Below, in pieces: positions 53,802-62,589 of a stretch of 64,000 bases of DNA. The position numbers were made by a program, and so were the translations under genes. Origin of the DNA: Clostridium ragsdalei P11 (lineage in GTDB: Bacteria; Bacillota; Clostridia; Clostridiales; Clostridiaceae). The DNA lies in contig NZ_LROS01000077.1 in the NCBI RefSeq assembly GCF_001675165.1, forward strand, positions 62,001-126,000. Direction: 5' to 3'. Each line of letters opens with the position of its first letter. Position 1 is the stretch's first letter. The notes under the pieces are model-generated. The model had not been told where the DNA came from. It saw nothing but the letters and a program-made list of their open reading frames with translations, and searched no databases.

Positions 53802-54524
53802 ATGGAAAAACCAGATATAATCACTGTAAAAAATCCTAAAGATCCTATTGCCGAAGCTTATAGGACACTTAGAACCAATATTCAGTTCTCTTCTTTTGAT
53901 AAGAAGATACAGACTATAATGCTCACCAGTTCAGGGCCTGGAGAAGGAAAATCAACTACTTGCTCAAATTTGGCAGTAGTTATGGCAGAGTCAGGCTCAA
54001 AAACAATTATAATAGATTGTGACCAAAGAAAACCTAGGCTTCACAAGATATTTTTGACTTCAAATGAAATTGGATTGTCAGATGTTTTGGCTGGAAAAGT
54101 TGAGTTTGAGGACGCTGTAAAGGAAACAGGTGTAGAAAACCTTAACCTGTTAACTTCCGGTACCAGACCGCCTAATCCATCAGAGCTTTTGGGATCAAAG
54201 AAAATGGAAAACTTTTTACAGGACTTGAAGGAAAAATATGAATACATAATAATAGATACGCCTCCGGTAGTCGCAGTAACAGATGCCCAGCTTTTGTCCC
54301 GTTATGCAGATGGATGCCTGCTTGTAATAGCATCTTCCCAGGTAGAAAAGGAAGCAGCAGTAAAGGCTAAGGAATTACTTGTAAAGGTAAATGCCAATGT
54401 AATAGGAGTAGTTTTAAATAAGCTGGAGATAAAGGAAAAAGGTTACTACGGCTATTACTACCATTATTATTATGGCAGTGATGGAACTAAAATTAAAAAG
54501 AAAAAGAAGAAGACAAAAAAATAA
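53802..54524 (+). CDS. BY-kinase, capsular tyrosine-protein kinase (CpsD/YwqD)
   Basis: A 240-residue cytosolic tyrosine kinase that works with the Wzz-like activator. Walker A is SSGPGEGKSTTCSNLA, Walker A' is IIIDCDQRKPR, and Walker B is YIIIDTPPVV. The C-terminal tyrosine cluster YYGYYYHYYYG is the autophosphorylation tail, followed by a Lys-rich end. The start ATG lies eight bases after GGAG; an upstream in-frame GTG is less likely. A terminator closes this three-gene unit. Confidence 0.94.
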   Translation: MEKPDIITVKNPKDPIAEAYRTLRTNIQFSSFDKKIQTIMLTSSGPGEGKSTTCSNLAVVMAESGSKTIIIDCDQRKPRLHKIFLTSNEIGLSDVLAGKVEFEDAVKETGVENLNLLTSGTRPPNPSELLGSKKMENFLQDLKEKYEYIIIDTPPVVAVTDAQLLSRYADGCLLVIASSQVEKEAAVKAKELLVKVNANVIGVVLNKLEIKEKGYYGYYYHYYYGSDGTKIKKKKKKTKK

Positions 54525-54539
54525 CATATTTTTAAAAAG

Positions 54540-54583
54540 TGGTTGGAATTCTAAGCTAGATATTCTAACCATTTTATTTTTTT
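54540..54583 (+). terminator. Terminator after the tyrosine kinase gene
   Basis: TGGTTGGAAT pairs with ATTCTAACCA (one mismatch), followed by TTTTATTTTTTT. Confidence 0.85.
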
Positions 54584-54644
54584 GAAAAAATTTTGCCTGT
54601 TTTTTTAAAGCTGCATATATACTACTTGAAAGGGGTTGATAAAC

Positions 54645-54872
54645 ATGGCTGTAAAGTCAACAATATTACAAACTTCATTAATACTAAAGTATAAGGATGG
54701 TTTAGACGCAAAAGGAAAAGAGGTAATTAAACAACAGAGATTTTCAAACATCAAGACAACTGCTGCAGACCAGGATATCTACGATGTTGCAAAGGAAATA
54801 GAAAAGCTTCTTGGAAAAACATTAAATGAACTTGTAAAACAAGATCAGAATGCCATAACAGTAACTGCTTAA
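54645..54872 (+). CDS. DUF1659-type small protein
   Basis: A 75-residue protein of the DUF1659 type (SLILKYKDGLDAKGKEVIKQ, then DIYDVAKEIEKLLGKTL). There is no signal peptide. Such genes are regularly next to a DUF2922 gene in clostridia and bacilli; their function is unknown. The ATG follows AAAGGGGTTGATAAAC. It is probably co-transcribed with the next gene, 59 bases on. Confidence 0.75.
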   Translation: MAVKSTILQTSLILKYKDGLDAKGKEVIKQQRFSNIKTTAADQDIYDVAKEIEKLLGKTLNELVKQDQNAITVTA

Positions 54873-54931
54873 ACTTAAAATTGTGAACTGTGAAATTTGA
54901 AATGTGAATTGAAAAGAAGGGTGGGAAAAAT

Positions 54932-55150
54932 ATGAGTAAATCATTAGTTATGAGTTTCTTTAATGAGCAAGGCAAAAAAACTTCCATAAAAGTTCAAAAT
55001 GTAAAAGAGGGCATCACAGACCTGGAAGTAAAAAATGCTATGACTGCAATTATTGCAAAAAACGTATTTACTTCAAAAAGTGGAGATTTAAAATCCATAG
55101 ATGCAGCACATATTTTAGATAGTTCAACTACAGAACTTGAGGTAAAATAG
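54932..55150 (+). CDS. DUF2922-type small protein
   Basis: A 72-residue protein of the DUF2922 type (LVMSFFNEQGKKTSIKVQNV, then GDLKSIDAAHILDSSTTELE). It shares style and size with its DUF1659 neighbour, and the pair may form a small complex. The function is unknown. Its GGGTGGG site is preceded by a TGTGAACTG/TGTGAATTG tract like those before the genes at 49.66 and 53.0 kb. A terminator follows. Confidence 0.75.
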   Translation: MSKSLVMSFFNEQGKKTSIKVQNVKEGITDLEVKNAMTAIIAKNVFTSKSGDLKSIDAAHILDSSTTELEVK

Positions 55151-55167
55151 GCATAGGTAAGTAAAAA

Positions 55168-55203
55168 GCAGCGGATTTAGGCTAGTGTTGTCTAAATCCG
55201 CTG
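55168..55203 (+). terminator. Terminator after the DUF pair
   Basis: GCAGCGGATTTAG pairs with CTAAATCCGCTG, followed by TTTCTAGTTTATT. The next 180 bases up to the sigma-like gene hold no strong promoter I can name. Confidence 0.85.
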
Positions 55204-55388
55204 TTTCTAGTTTATTACAAAAAGTTGGATAAAAAGTGTTACTTTTATGGATAAAATGTGGTCTTATATAGTAGAGGTATATATTCTCATATTTAGCTTA
55301 ATTTACATAGTATACATTCTAATTATAAATGATATAGATGTTATGTTGTAAAGATTACCTTTGAAAATACTGTATTGGGGGAATGGCT

Positions 55389-56012
55389 ATGGAAAATGAC
55401 ATCCACCTGAAGGAGCTTATAAAGGGAGTTAAAAATGGAGAACCTTACTGGATAGCTAGACTAGAAACACGTTTTATAAAAATTATAAAAGAACTTTATG
55501 ATGAAAAGATGTTTAAACACTGTGGAAGTATTTATGAAGAAGATGTGATAAATAAATGTATTTACAAAATGATTGTATACTGTGAAAAATTCAGGGGAAG
55601 CACCTGGAGTGAATTTACAAGCTACAACAAAAAGATAATAAGCAGTGTCATAGTAAATGCTATAAATAGTACTTCTAAAGTAAAAAATATTACACTAAAT
55701 TTAGAAAACGATTTCACCAAAGAAAATGCAATGGACTATATGTGTATTAGGCGTAAAGAAAGCATGACTATGGAAGATGCGATATTAAATAAAATTATTT
55801 TAGAGGAAATGCTTGAATATCTTAATGGACAATTAAATGAAAAAGAAAGAAAAACTATGTATTTAATTATTAACTATGACAATTTGAAGGAATATTCTAG
55901 AAAAAACAATTGCAATTATGGTGCACTTAAGCAAAGAGTGTATAGGCTCAGGAAAAAGTTGAACAAGCTTAGAAAGAACTATTACTTAAAAATCGGACTT
56001 GATGAAATTTGA
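55389..56012 (+). CDS. Small sigma-70-like factor 1
   Basis: A 207-residue protein with the layout of a short sigma-70 family factor. There is a region-2-like helical part (EEDVINKCIYKMIVYCEKFR) and a C-terminal region-4-like helix-turn-helix (LNEKERKTMYLIINYDNLKE, then NYGALKQRVYRLRKKL). Region 2 is more divergent than in the next gene. It may be an alternative sigma factor of the UviA/TcdR-like size class, or a regulator derived from one. The ATG follows GGGG at a good distance; another ATG two codons upstream is possible. The downstream gene is 19 bases away, so they form an operon. Confidence 0.65.
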   Translation: MENDIHLKELIKGVKNGEPYWIARLETRFIKIIKELYDEKMFKHCGSIYEEDVINKCIYKMIVYCEKFRGSTWSEFTSYNKKIISSVIVNAINSTSKVKNITLNLENDFTKENAMDYMCIRRKESMTMEDAILNKIILEEMLEYLNGQLNEKERKTMYLIINYDNLKEYSRKNNCNYGALKQRVYRLRKKLNKLRKNYYLKIGLDEI

Positions 56013-56031
56013 AAATTAGGAGGATAAAAGT

Positions 56032-56613
56032 ATGGAAAATCTACAGCTTGAAATTTTACTTGAAAGAGCCCAAAGCGGAGACAAAAATGCAGTAGAGGAT
56101 ATATGCATCAAATTCAATGGTATGGTAATTAATATGGCAAAATGTACTTATATAAAAGGATATGATATGGAGGACTTGATACAGGAAGGGCGATGTTCTG
56201 TTATAAAAGCAATTGGAATGTATGATATAAATTCTAAATATCCATTTGCCGCCTATGTGAAAAGTTCTGTTAAAAAGAATTTCTATAACATGATAAGAAG
56301 CAATATAAGGAAAGTAAGCTGCTGCAGCCTTTACAGCAAAAATGAGGAAGGGTGCGAGTTCATAAATATGATAGCTTCAGATGAAAATATTGAAGAGGAT
56401 TTGATAAAAAGAAAGCTCATAATTCAGTTGAATAAAGCTATGGACAAGCTTCCTGAGGATAAAAGGGATTTAATAGATTGGTACTATATTCAAGATAAAA
56501 GCTTAAATAAGTATGCTGAAAAAGAGAGGATCTCTTATAGGACTGCGGTATATAGGAAGAGAAAAGCCCTGGAGAGTTTAAAAAAATATATAGAGTTTCT
56601 AAGCAAAAAATAA
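56032..56613 (+). CDS. Small sigma-70-like factor 2
   Basis: A 193-residue sigma-70 family factor. Region 2 is clear (DMEDLIQEGRCSVIKAIGMY, then YPFAAYVKSSVKKNFYNMIR), and region 4 has the helix-turn-helix KSLNKYAEKERISYRTAVYR. Region 1 and much of region 3 are absent, as in group 4/5 sigma factors. Its place between the polysaccharide kinase block and the sugar transferase suggests control of surface polysaccharide or CWB2 genes; this is inferred only. No anti-sigma factor is visible. A large palindrome begins at its stop codon. Confidence 0.78.
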   Translation: MENLQLEILLERAQSGDKNAVEDICIKFNGMVINMAKCTYIKGYDMEDLIQEGRCSVIKAIGMYDINSKYPFAAYVKSSVKKNFYNMIRSNIRKVSCCSLYSKNEEGCEFINMIASDENIEEDLIKRKLIIQLNKAMDKLPEDKRDLIDWYYIQDKSLNKYAEKERISYRTAVYRKRKALESLKKYIEFLSKK

Positions 56614-56824
56614 ACTTATGCTCCGAATATTTTTAAAACCGCAAGTACGATTAAATATTTTGATAAGTCTAATCAGAAAATTTATAAAAACCTAAGGGTT
56701 TTTGAAAACTCGTACCTCAAACAATTCAAAAACCCTAAGCTTTTTAATAAATTTTCTATTAAGACTTATATACAAAATATTTAAATGTACTTGCTTATTG
56801 TAAAATATTTCTACGCATAAGCTT
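56613..56824 (+). repeat. Very large imperfect palindrome
   Basis: Arms of about 95-100 bases pair over nearly their whole length. Matching blocks include AACTTATG/CATAAGCTT, GCAAGTAC/GTACTTGC, AAATATTTT/AAAATATTT, TAAGTCT/AAGACTTA, AGAAAATTTAT/ATAAATTTTCT and CTAAGGGTTTTTGAA/TTCAAAAACCCTAAG, with an 18-base loop. A partial third copy of the AAGACTTATACAAAA block follows near 56870. This is far longer than a terminator and resembles a palindromic MITE or a large cruciform. The right arm ends before the terminator at 56940. Confidence 0.8.
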
Positions 56825-56939
56825 ATTTTTAAGTTAGAAGGCGTTATATAGAGTTTTTAAAATATCGTACTAAGACTTATACAAAAAGTTTTTAAATGTG
56901 CTTTCAAGTTTCAATTAGAAAGTCTAAAGGAAAAGTTGA

Positions 56940-56975
56940 AGCGTCTGGCAAATCCAGACGCTATTTTTTTATTTT
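56940..56975 (+). terminator. Terminator after the sigma-like operon
   Basis: AGCGTCTGG pairs perfectly with CCAGACGCT around CAAAT, followed by ATTTTTTTATTTT. Confidence 0.92.
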
Positions 56976-57121
56976 AAATACAAATTATGTTAAAAAAGCA
57001 GGATAATATGACAAGGTTTTTAAAAATAATGTATTAGAAATTGTCTATTTTTAATTTTAGTAAAGTTAAAATTAAAGATGGATTTTTTTCTTGAATTTTG
57101 CAAATAAGTTATATTTAAAGG

Positions 57122-57150
57122 TTGTCTATATTTAAGTAGGGTATTATAAT
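57122..57150 (+). promoter_or_regulatory. Probable promoter of the sugar-transferase operon
   Basis: TTGTCT and TATAAT are spaced by 17 bases. Transcription would start about 340 bases before the sugar-transferase gene, giving a long leader. Within it, 57257-57360 reads as a short open stretch (VELIGLRSDEEFYERFNGSE, ending MLGLFLQ and TGA) that could be a gene remnant or a leader peptide. TTATGAGA/TCTCATAA could form a hairpin there. The bases between the terminator and this promoter show nothing else. Confidence 0.55.
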
Positions 57151-57492
57151 TAAATGTAAAGGCGTTATATTAATCTAATTAGTGAAAAGAATGGATAAGT
57201 TGGTTAAAGCTTATGACCATTAAAACGAAATTTAATAGTTTACAAAGGAAAATATCAATGTAGAATTAATAGGCCTCAGATCAGATGAGGAATTTTATGA
57301 GAGGTTTAACGGAAGTGAGTTTCTCATAAGACGTTTGATGCTGGGTTTATTTTTGCAATGATTAAAATTGATGAGGTTAATATAATATATAAAATTAGTT
57401 CTAGATTTGAAGAAAGTTGCATATAAATATAAAGATTTTGTTTAAAAAAAGTGTTATGAGAGTTTGATTATTGTATAAGTAGGGGGGATTAT

Positions 57493-58161
57493 ATGACAGA
57501 ACTGCAAAGTAGACCTATGGAAGTAACAGTAGAAAATATGGAAAAGTATGAAAAAAGTACTGCTTATTATTTTGTTAAAAGAAGTATGGATTTAATTTTA
57601 TCTTTCATAGGTATCATTGCTTTTTCTCCTATGATGTTGATGGTGGCTATTGCAATCAAGCTGGATTCAAGGGGACCTGTTATATTTTCTCAAATGAGAG
57701 TGGGTATGAATGGAAAACCTTTTAAAATGTATAAATTTCGCTCCATGGTAGATGATGCAGAGGAACTTTTGGTCAATCTTAGAAGTAAAAATGAAATGAC
57801 AGGACCTATGTTTAAGATAAAAAAAGATCCAAGAATTACAAGGGTAGGTAAGTTTATAAGAAGAACCAGCATTGATGAACTTCCTCAATTGTTCAATGTA
57901 ATTAAAGGGGATATGTCACTTGTTGGTCCAAGACCTAACCTTCCACATGAGGTGATAAAGTTTACTGAGTATCAGAAGACTAAGCTTATTGTAAAACCAG
58001 GTCTTACGTGCTACTGGCAGGTAATGGGAAGAAGCAGCATTGATTTTGATGATTGGATGAGATTGGATTTAGAGTATATAAGGGATAGAAGTACAATGCT
58101 GGATATAAAGCTTATATTTAAAACTTTAGGTGTATTCTTTGGAGATGAAAATGCAGAATAG
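57493..58161 (+). CDS. Undecaprenyl-phosphate sugar phosphotransferase
   Basis: A 222-residue initiating glycosyl-1-phosphate transferase (bac_transf family). It transfers a sugar phosphate to undecaprenyl phosphate and starts the repeat unit on the inner face of the membrane. It has one N-terminal membrane helix (about 30-52) and the family motifs [48 protein letters not shown] and [13 protein letters not shown]. The short form, without the multi-helix N-terminal domain of WbaP, is usual in Gram-positive bacteria. The ATG follows AGGGGGG. Confidence 0.92.
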   Translation: MTELQSRPMEVTVENMEKYEKSTAYYFVKRSMDLILSFIGIIAFSPMMLMVAIAIKLDSRGPVIFSQMRVGMNGKPFKMYKFRSMVDDAEELLVNLRSKNEMTGPMFKIKKDPRITRVGKFIRRTSIDELPQLFNVIKGDMSLVGPRPNLPHEVIKFTEYQKTKLIVKPGLTCYWQVMGRSSIDFDDWMRLDLEYIRDRSTMLDIKLIFKTLGVFFGDENAE

Positions 58162-58180
58162 AGAAAGTGGAGGCAATAAA

Positions 58181-59263
58181 ATGAAAAAGGCTTTAATTAC
58201 AGGTATAACAGGACAGGATGGTTCCTACCTGACAGAATTTTTACTAAAAAAAGGTTATGAGGTGCATGGCATTATTAGAAGGGCCAGTACTTTTAATACT
58301 AAAAGGATAGATCACCTCTTTGAAGATCCTAAGATAGGAAATAAAACCTTATTTCTTCACTATGGAGACTTAACAGATTCCAGTAATTTAAATAGAATAA
58401 TTGAAAAAATTAAACCAGATGAAATATATAATCTTGGGGCTCAAAGTCATGTTAAGGTATCTTTTGAAGTACCAGAATATACTGCTGAAACGGATGGATT
58501 AGGTACACTTCGAATACTAGATGCCATAAAAGAAAGTGGAGTTAAATGTAGGTACTATCAAGCATCAACTTCAGAGCTTTTTGGGGGACTTCCCGGTACA
58601 GCTCCGCAAAGTGAAAAAACTCCTTTTTATCCAAAGAGCCCTTATGGTGCTGCTAAACTGTATTCCTATTGGATAGCAGTAAATTATAGAGAATCTTATG
58701 GGATTTTTGCATGCAATGGAATACTATTCAATCATGAATCTCCAAGAAGAGGAAAGACTTTTGTTACAAGAAAAGTTACAAGGGCAGTTGCAAATATTGT
58801 ATCAGGAAACCAGGAAAAGGTGTCCTTAGGCAATTTAGATGCTAAAAGAGATTGGGGTTTTGCAGGAGATTATGTGGAAGCTATGTGGCTTATATTACAA
58901 CAGGATAGACCACAGGATTTTGTTATAGCTACGAATGAGACTCATACAGTAAGAGAATTTGTAGAATTATCATTTAAAGAAGTAGGTATAGAAATTGAAT
59001 GGAAGGGAACAGGGGTAGAGGAAAAAGGCTATGACAGGGCGTCAGGAAAGCTTTTAGTAGATGTAAATCCAATGTATTTCAGACCATCAGAAGTAGAACT
59101 TTTGTGGGGAAACTGCTCTAAGGCTGAAAAAGAACTAGGATGGAAAAGAAAAGTAAGCTTTAAAAATCTAGTTAAGATGATGGTAGATGCAGATATGAAA
59201 GAGATTACAGGAATGGGCACAGAAGAATTTGCAATGAAAGCAGAAGCTGCAGCTACCAAATAA
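58181..59263 (+). CDS. gmd: GDP-mannose 4,6-dehydratase
   Basis: A 360-residue short-chain dehydrogenase/reductase that converts GDP-D-mannose to GDP-4-keto-6-deoxymannose. The NADP-binding loop is [11 protein letters not shown]. The catalytic Tyr-Lys pair lies in [12 protein letters not shown], with the Ser/Thr-Glu partners in [12 protein letters not shown] hallmarks [15 protein letters not shown] and [20 protein letters not shown] are present. The start is the ATG after GGAGG. The next gene completes GDP-L-fucose synthesis. Confidence 0.96.
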   Translation: MKKALITGITGQDGSYLTEFLLKKGYEVHGIIRRASTFNTKRIDHLFEDPKIGNKTLFLHYGDLTDSSNLNRIIEKIKPDEIYNLGAQSHVKVSFEVPEYTAETDGLGTLRILDAIKESGVKCRYYQASTSELFGGLPGTAPQSEKTPFYPKSPYGAAKLYSYWIAVNYRESYGIFACNGILFNHESPRRGKTFVTRKVTRAVANIVSGNQEKVSLGNLDAKRDWGFAGDYVEAMWLILQQDRPQDFVIATNETHTVREFVELSFKEVGIEIEWKGTGVEEKGYDRASGKLLVDVNPMYFRPSEVELLWGNCSKAEKELGWKRKVSFKNLVKMMVDADMKEITGMGTEEFAMKAEAAATK

Positions 59264-59284
59264 AATTTACAAGGACGTGGGTGT

Positions 59285-60220
59285 ATGAATAAAGACAGTA
59301 AGATTTATGTGGCAGGGCATAGAGGATTGGTTGGTTCTGCTATAGTGAGAAACTTAAAGAGCAAAGGGTATACTAATATAATAGGAAGAACTCATTCTGA
59401 ACTTGATTTAACTGATCAGCAGGCAGTAAGAAAGTTCTTTGAAGAAGAAAAGCCGGAGTATGTTTTCCTTGCAGCTGCACATGTTGGTGGAATAAATGCT
59501 AATAATAAAACACCAGCAGATTTTATATATATTAACATGGAAATACAAAATAATGTTATAAAGGCAGCCCATGATTTTAAGGTAAAAAAGCTTCTTTTTT
59601 TAGGAAGTTCATGTATATATCCTAAAATGTGTCCCCAGCCTATAAAGGAAGAATATTTACTTTCAGGATATTTAGAGCCTACAAATGAAGGATATGCACT
59701 AGCAAAAATATCAGGTCTTAAAATGTGTCAGTTCTTTAAAAGGCAGTATGGAGATAACTTCATAAGTTGTATGCCAACTAACCTTTATGGATCAAATGAC
59801 AATTATGACTTAGAGACTTCTCATGTTATGCCGGCTCTTATAAGAAAATTTCATGAAGCTAAAATTAATAATAAATCGGAAGTAGAAATATGGGGAACAG
59901 GTAAACCTCTAAGGGAATTTCTTTATGTAGATGATATGGCTGATGGATGTGTGTTCCTTATGGAAAATTATGATGGGGAACAGCATGTGAATATTGGCAC
60001 AGGCAAAGAGGTTACTATTGGTGAATTAGCACAAATGATAAAGGAAGTTGTAGGGTTCAAAGGAGAGTTGAAATTTAATACTAGTAAGCCTGATGGAACA
60101 CCAAGAAAGTTATTAGATGTGTCCAAACTAGAAGGGTTGGGATGGAAGTATAAGATGGAACTGAAAGAGGGAATTAGTACGTCTTATGAATGGTATTTGA
60201 AAAATAATAGCTTAAATTAA
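59285..60220 (+). CDS. fcl: GDP-L-fucose synthase
   Basis: A 311-residue epimerase/reductase that turns the gmd product into GDP-L-fucose. The NADP loop is [12 protein letters not shown]. The active site has Tyr and Lys in [14 protein letters not shown], and the family segments LGSSCIYPK and [21 protein letters not shown] are present. It is 21 bases downstream of gmd and surely co-transcribed. The polysaccharide therefore probably contains fucose, or a sugar derived from this route. Confidence 0.96.
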   Translation: MNKDSKIYVAGHRGLVGSAIVRNLKSKGYTNIIGRTHSELDLTDQQAVRKFFEEEKPEYVFLAAAHVGGINANNKTPADFIYINMEIQNNVIKAAHDFKVKKLLFLGSSCIYPKMCPQPIKEEYLLSGYLEPTNEGYALAKISGLKMCQFFKRQYGDNFISCMPTNLYGSNDNYDLETSHVMPALIRKFHEAKINNKSEVEIWGTGKPLREFLYVDDMADGCVFLMENYDGEQHVNIGTGKEVTIGELAQMIKEVVGFKGELKFNTSKPDGTPRKLLDVSKLEGLGWKYKMELKEGISTSYEWYLKNNSLN

Positions 60221-60262
60221 AACAATAATTTCCACTTGAACTATTATTAGGAGTGATTATGA

Positions 60263-61102
60263 GTGCCTAAAGTAATTAATCCACAGGAAAAAGTTCCTGA
60301 TTCGCAATCTATTAAGGCAACAGGGGATATATGTTATAGTGACTATATTAGAAACATAGATAAGTCAAAGGTTCCTACGTGTAACATCCTTGGTGTAAAT
60401 ATAGCTGCTGTTGATATGGACTGGGTGATTAAGTATATAAAAAAATATATAAAGGATTTATCAGGTGATTACATATGTGTATCGAATGTCCATACTACGG
60501 TAACAAGTTATGAAAATCCTGAGTACTGTGCCATTCAGAATTGTGGTATCATGGCTTTGCCTGATGGTGGTCCTTTATCTACATTAGGGAGAAAACGTGG
60601 ATATCAAAATATGGATCGTGTTGCTGGTCCTAGTTTAATGGGTGAGATTTTTAAGATTTCTGTAGAAAATGGATATCGCCATTACTTTTATGGATCAACA
60701 AAAGAAACGTTGGGAAGGTTGTGCAACAAACTTCAAAAGGATTACTCGAGTATACAAATTGTTGGTATGCATAGTCCTCCATTTCATCCAATCACACAAG
60801 CGGAGGATGAGGAGATTATTAAAGAAATTAATGATATAAACCCGGATTTCGTATGGATAGGACTTGGTGCTCCCAAACAGGAAAAATGGATGGCAATGCA
60901 TAAGGGTAAGGTTAAAGGATTAATGGTTGGTGTAGGGGCTGGTTTCGACTATTATGCTGGCAATATTAAGAGAGCTCCACAATGGATGCAGAAAATCAAT
61001 CTTGAGTGGGTCTACAGGCTTCTACAGGATCCGAGGAGACTGTTCAAGCGCTACCTTTATACCAATACGAAGTTTTTGTGGTTAGTTGCTAGAGGGAAGT
61101 GA
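60263..61102 (+). CDS. WecG/TagA/CpsF family glycosyltransferase
   Basis: A 279-residue GT26 transferase. It adds the second sugar (often ManNAc or similar) to a lipid-linked acceptor on the cytoplasmic face. The catalytic region is VSNVHTTVTSYENPEYC, then NCGIMALPDGGPLSTLGR; the C-terminal motif is WIGLGAPKQEKWMA. The start is GTG, nine bases after TAGGAG; an overlapping ATG is out of frame. CGT and CGC codons are more common here than in the genes before it, marking the start of a compositionally different block. Confidence 0.9.
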   Translation: MPKVINPQEKVPDSQSIKATGDICYSDYIRNIDKSKVPTCNILGVNIAAVDMDWVIKYIKKYIKDLSGDYICVSNVHTTVTSYENPEYCAIQNCGIMALPDGGPLSTLGRKRGYQNMDRVAGPSLMGEIFKISVENGYRHYFYGSTKETLGRLCNKLQKDYSSIQIVGMHSPPFHPITQAEDEEIIKEINDINPDFVWIGLGAPKQEKWMAMHKGKVKGLMVGVGAGFDYYAGNIKRAPQWMQKINLEWVYRLLQDPRRLFKRYLYTNTKFLWLVARGK

Positions 61103-61104
61103 GT

Positions 61105-61762
61105 ATGAAGAAAGAGCTCAAATTAGCCTTATATACAGTTTTAGGACTTTCTAAAACAATATTTTTAATCTCTATTACTTAGGTTTAAACGGTCTGAAAA
61201 TGTCTATATTGTTATTCCATAAAGTTTTGCTAAATAAACTTAGAGGGGGTATTATGTTTTATTGCCATATTAAGTTCTGAATGGTGAAACTAGGATTCCA
61301 AACTACCGAAATCTTTGATAATTCTAAATTGGCGATGACTTGGGTTAACGGAGGTAGCAGTACTTTTAAAGGAAAGGTTAGTATTCAAAATGGAAGTGCA
61401 ATTGATAATTACGGTAAATTGTAATTTGGAAAGAGATACCGAGTTTCAGGTTTTACTACCATTATTTGCTACACCGAAGCTTTGTTTGGTAATGATGTAC
61501 TAATTGGCTAGCGACGTCAGTTTTCTGATGGAGATGCACACAAAATTTATGATAAGAATAGTAAAAAGTATTTAAACACCAGCAACCGATTTGTGTGGGT
61601 GATAGAGTATGGTTTGGAGCATTTTCAAAGGTATATAAAGTCGTTACTATCGCATCTGATACGGTAGTTGTTGCCAATAGTATTGTTACTAAGAACTTTG
61701 TAAATGGAAAATGCATAATTGGTGGTTCGCATTGCAGGATGCTAAAGGAAAACACTGTTTAG
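61105..61762 (+). pseudogene. Decayed hexapeptide-repeat acyltransferase gene
   Basis: Pieces of an LbH acetyltransferase can be read across several frames and stops: MKKELKLALYTVLGLSKTIF; KLGFQTTEIFDNSKLA; TWVNGGSSTFKGKVSIQNGS; a degraded DGDAHKIYD; and ICVGDRVWFGAFSKVYK with VVVANSIVTKNFVNGK and IIGGSHCRMLKEN. Their order matches an intact family member of about 220 residues. At least four disruptions are present, so it is not functional. It fills the gap between the two glycan genes. Confidence 0.8.
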
Positions 61763-61823
61763 GAAATATAGTAAGCCCAATGCGGTATAGTGAAAAAATT
61801 TTAAGGATCTGAGGGAAAATAGG

Positions 61824-62498
61824 ATGAATAAACTCAAACGTTTTATTCGAGATAACAGAATGCTATTGTTTGTTCTTGCGGCAATCTATCGTTTCTTTGG
61901 CGTTAATCGTATTAAAGGTAAAAGAACCCTTAAAGTTTCGTGGAAGGGTGTATTTGCCTACCATATGAATGTAGTTAACTGTGGGCATAGAAATAAATTG
62001 GAAATTGAAGAAGGGTGTAGGCTGAAAAATACAACAATAAGATTCTATGGAAATAATAACTTCGTTAAAATTGAAAATGATTGTGTAGCCAATGAATTAG
62101 AAGTTTATGTACAGGATGACTCGAACACTGTTTCTATCGGGCACAATACGCATTTTACTGGCAAGGCACATTTGGCTTGCATTGAAGGATGTGAACTTTC
62201 AATCGGTTCTCGGTGCTTGTTATCAAGTGAGGTTACTTTTAGAACTGGTGATAGTCACTCCATCCTTGATAAAGAAGGAAAACGCATCAATTATTCATCT
62301 AGTATTTCGGTTGGTGATCATGTTTGGATTGGTAATAAGGTGATTGTTCTAAAAGGTACAAAAATTAGCGATGAGACCATTGTCGGTACCGGTAGCATTG
62401 TGACCGGAAAAGAGTTTGAAGGTAATAGTGTAATTGTTGGTACGCCGGCAAAAATTATTAAACACGATGTCAGTTGGCATCATGAAAATCTGAAATAA
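61824..62498 (+). CDS. Hexapeptide-repeat (LbH) acyltransferase
   Basis: A 224-residue left-handed beta-helix acyltransferase, probably acetylating a sugar of the surface glycan. Repeats run from about residue 55. The active-site region is FRTGDSHSILDKEG with its catalytic His, then ISVGDHVWIGNKVIVLKGTK, GTGSIVTGKEFEGNSVIVGT and PAKIIK. There is an N-terminal Lys/Arg-rich helix (MNKLKRFIRDNRMLLFVLAA). It is an intact relative of the decayed gene just upstream. Codon use differs from the nif and CWB2 genes (CGT for Arg), which suggests transfer. Confidence 0.88.
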   Translation: MNKLKRFIRDNRMLLFVLAAIYRFFGVNRIKGKRTLKVSWKGVFAYHMNVVNCGHRNKLEIEEGCRLKNTTIRFYGNNNFVKIENDCVANELEVYVQDDSNTVSIGHNTHFTGKAHLACIEGCELSIGSRCLLSSEVTFRTGDSHSILDKEGKRINYSSSISVGDHVWIGNKVIVLKGTKISDETIVGTGSIVTGKEFEGNSVIVGTPAKIIKHDVSWHHENLK

Positions 62499-62589
62499 TT
62501 ATTAGGTAAATAGGTTGTTATTAAGCAATAAATAGTTTGAGCAGTACTTAAAAATAGCTTAAGTAAAACAATAAACGGAGAATGTAAAT

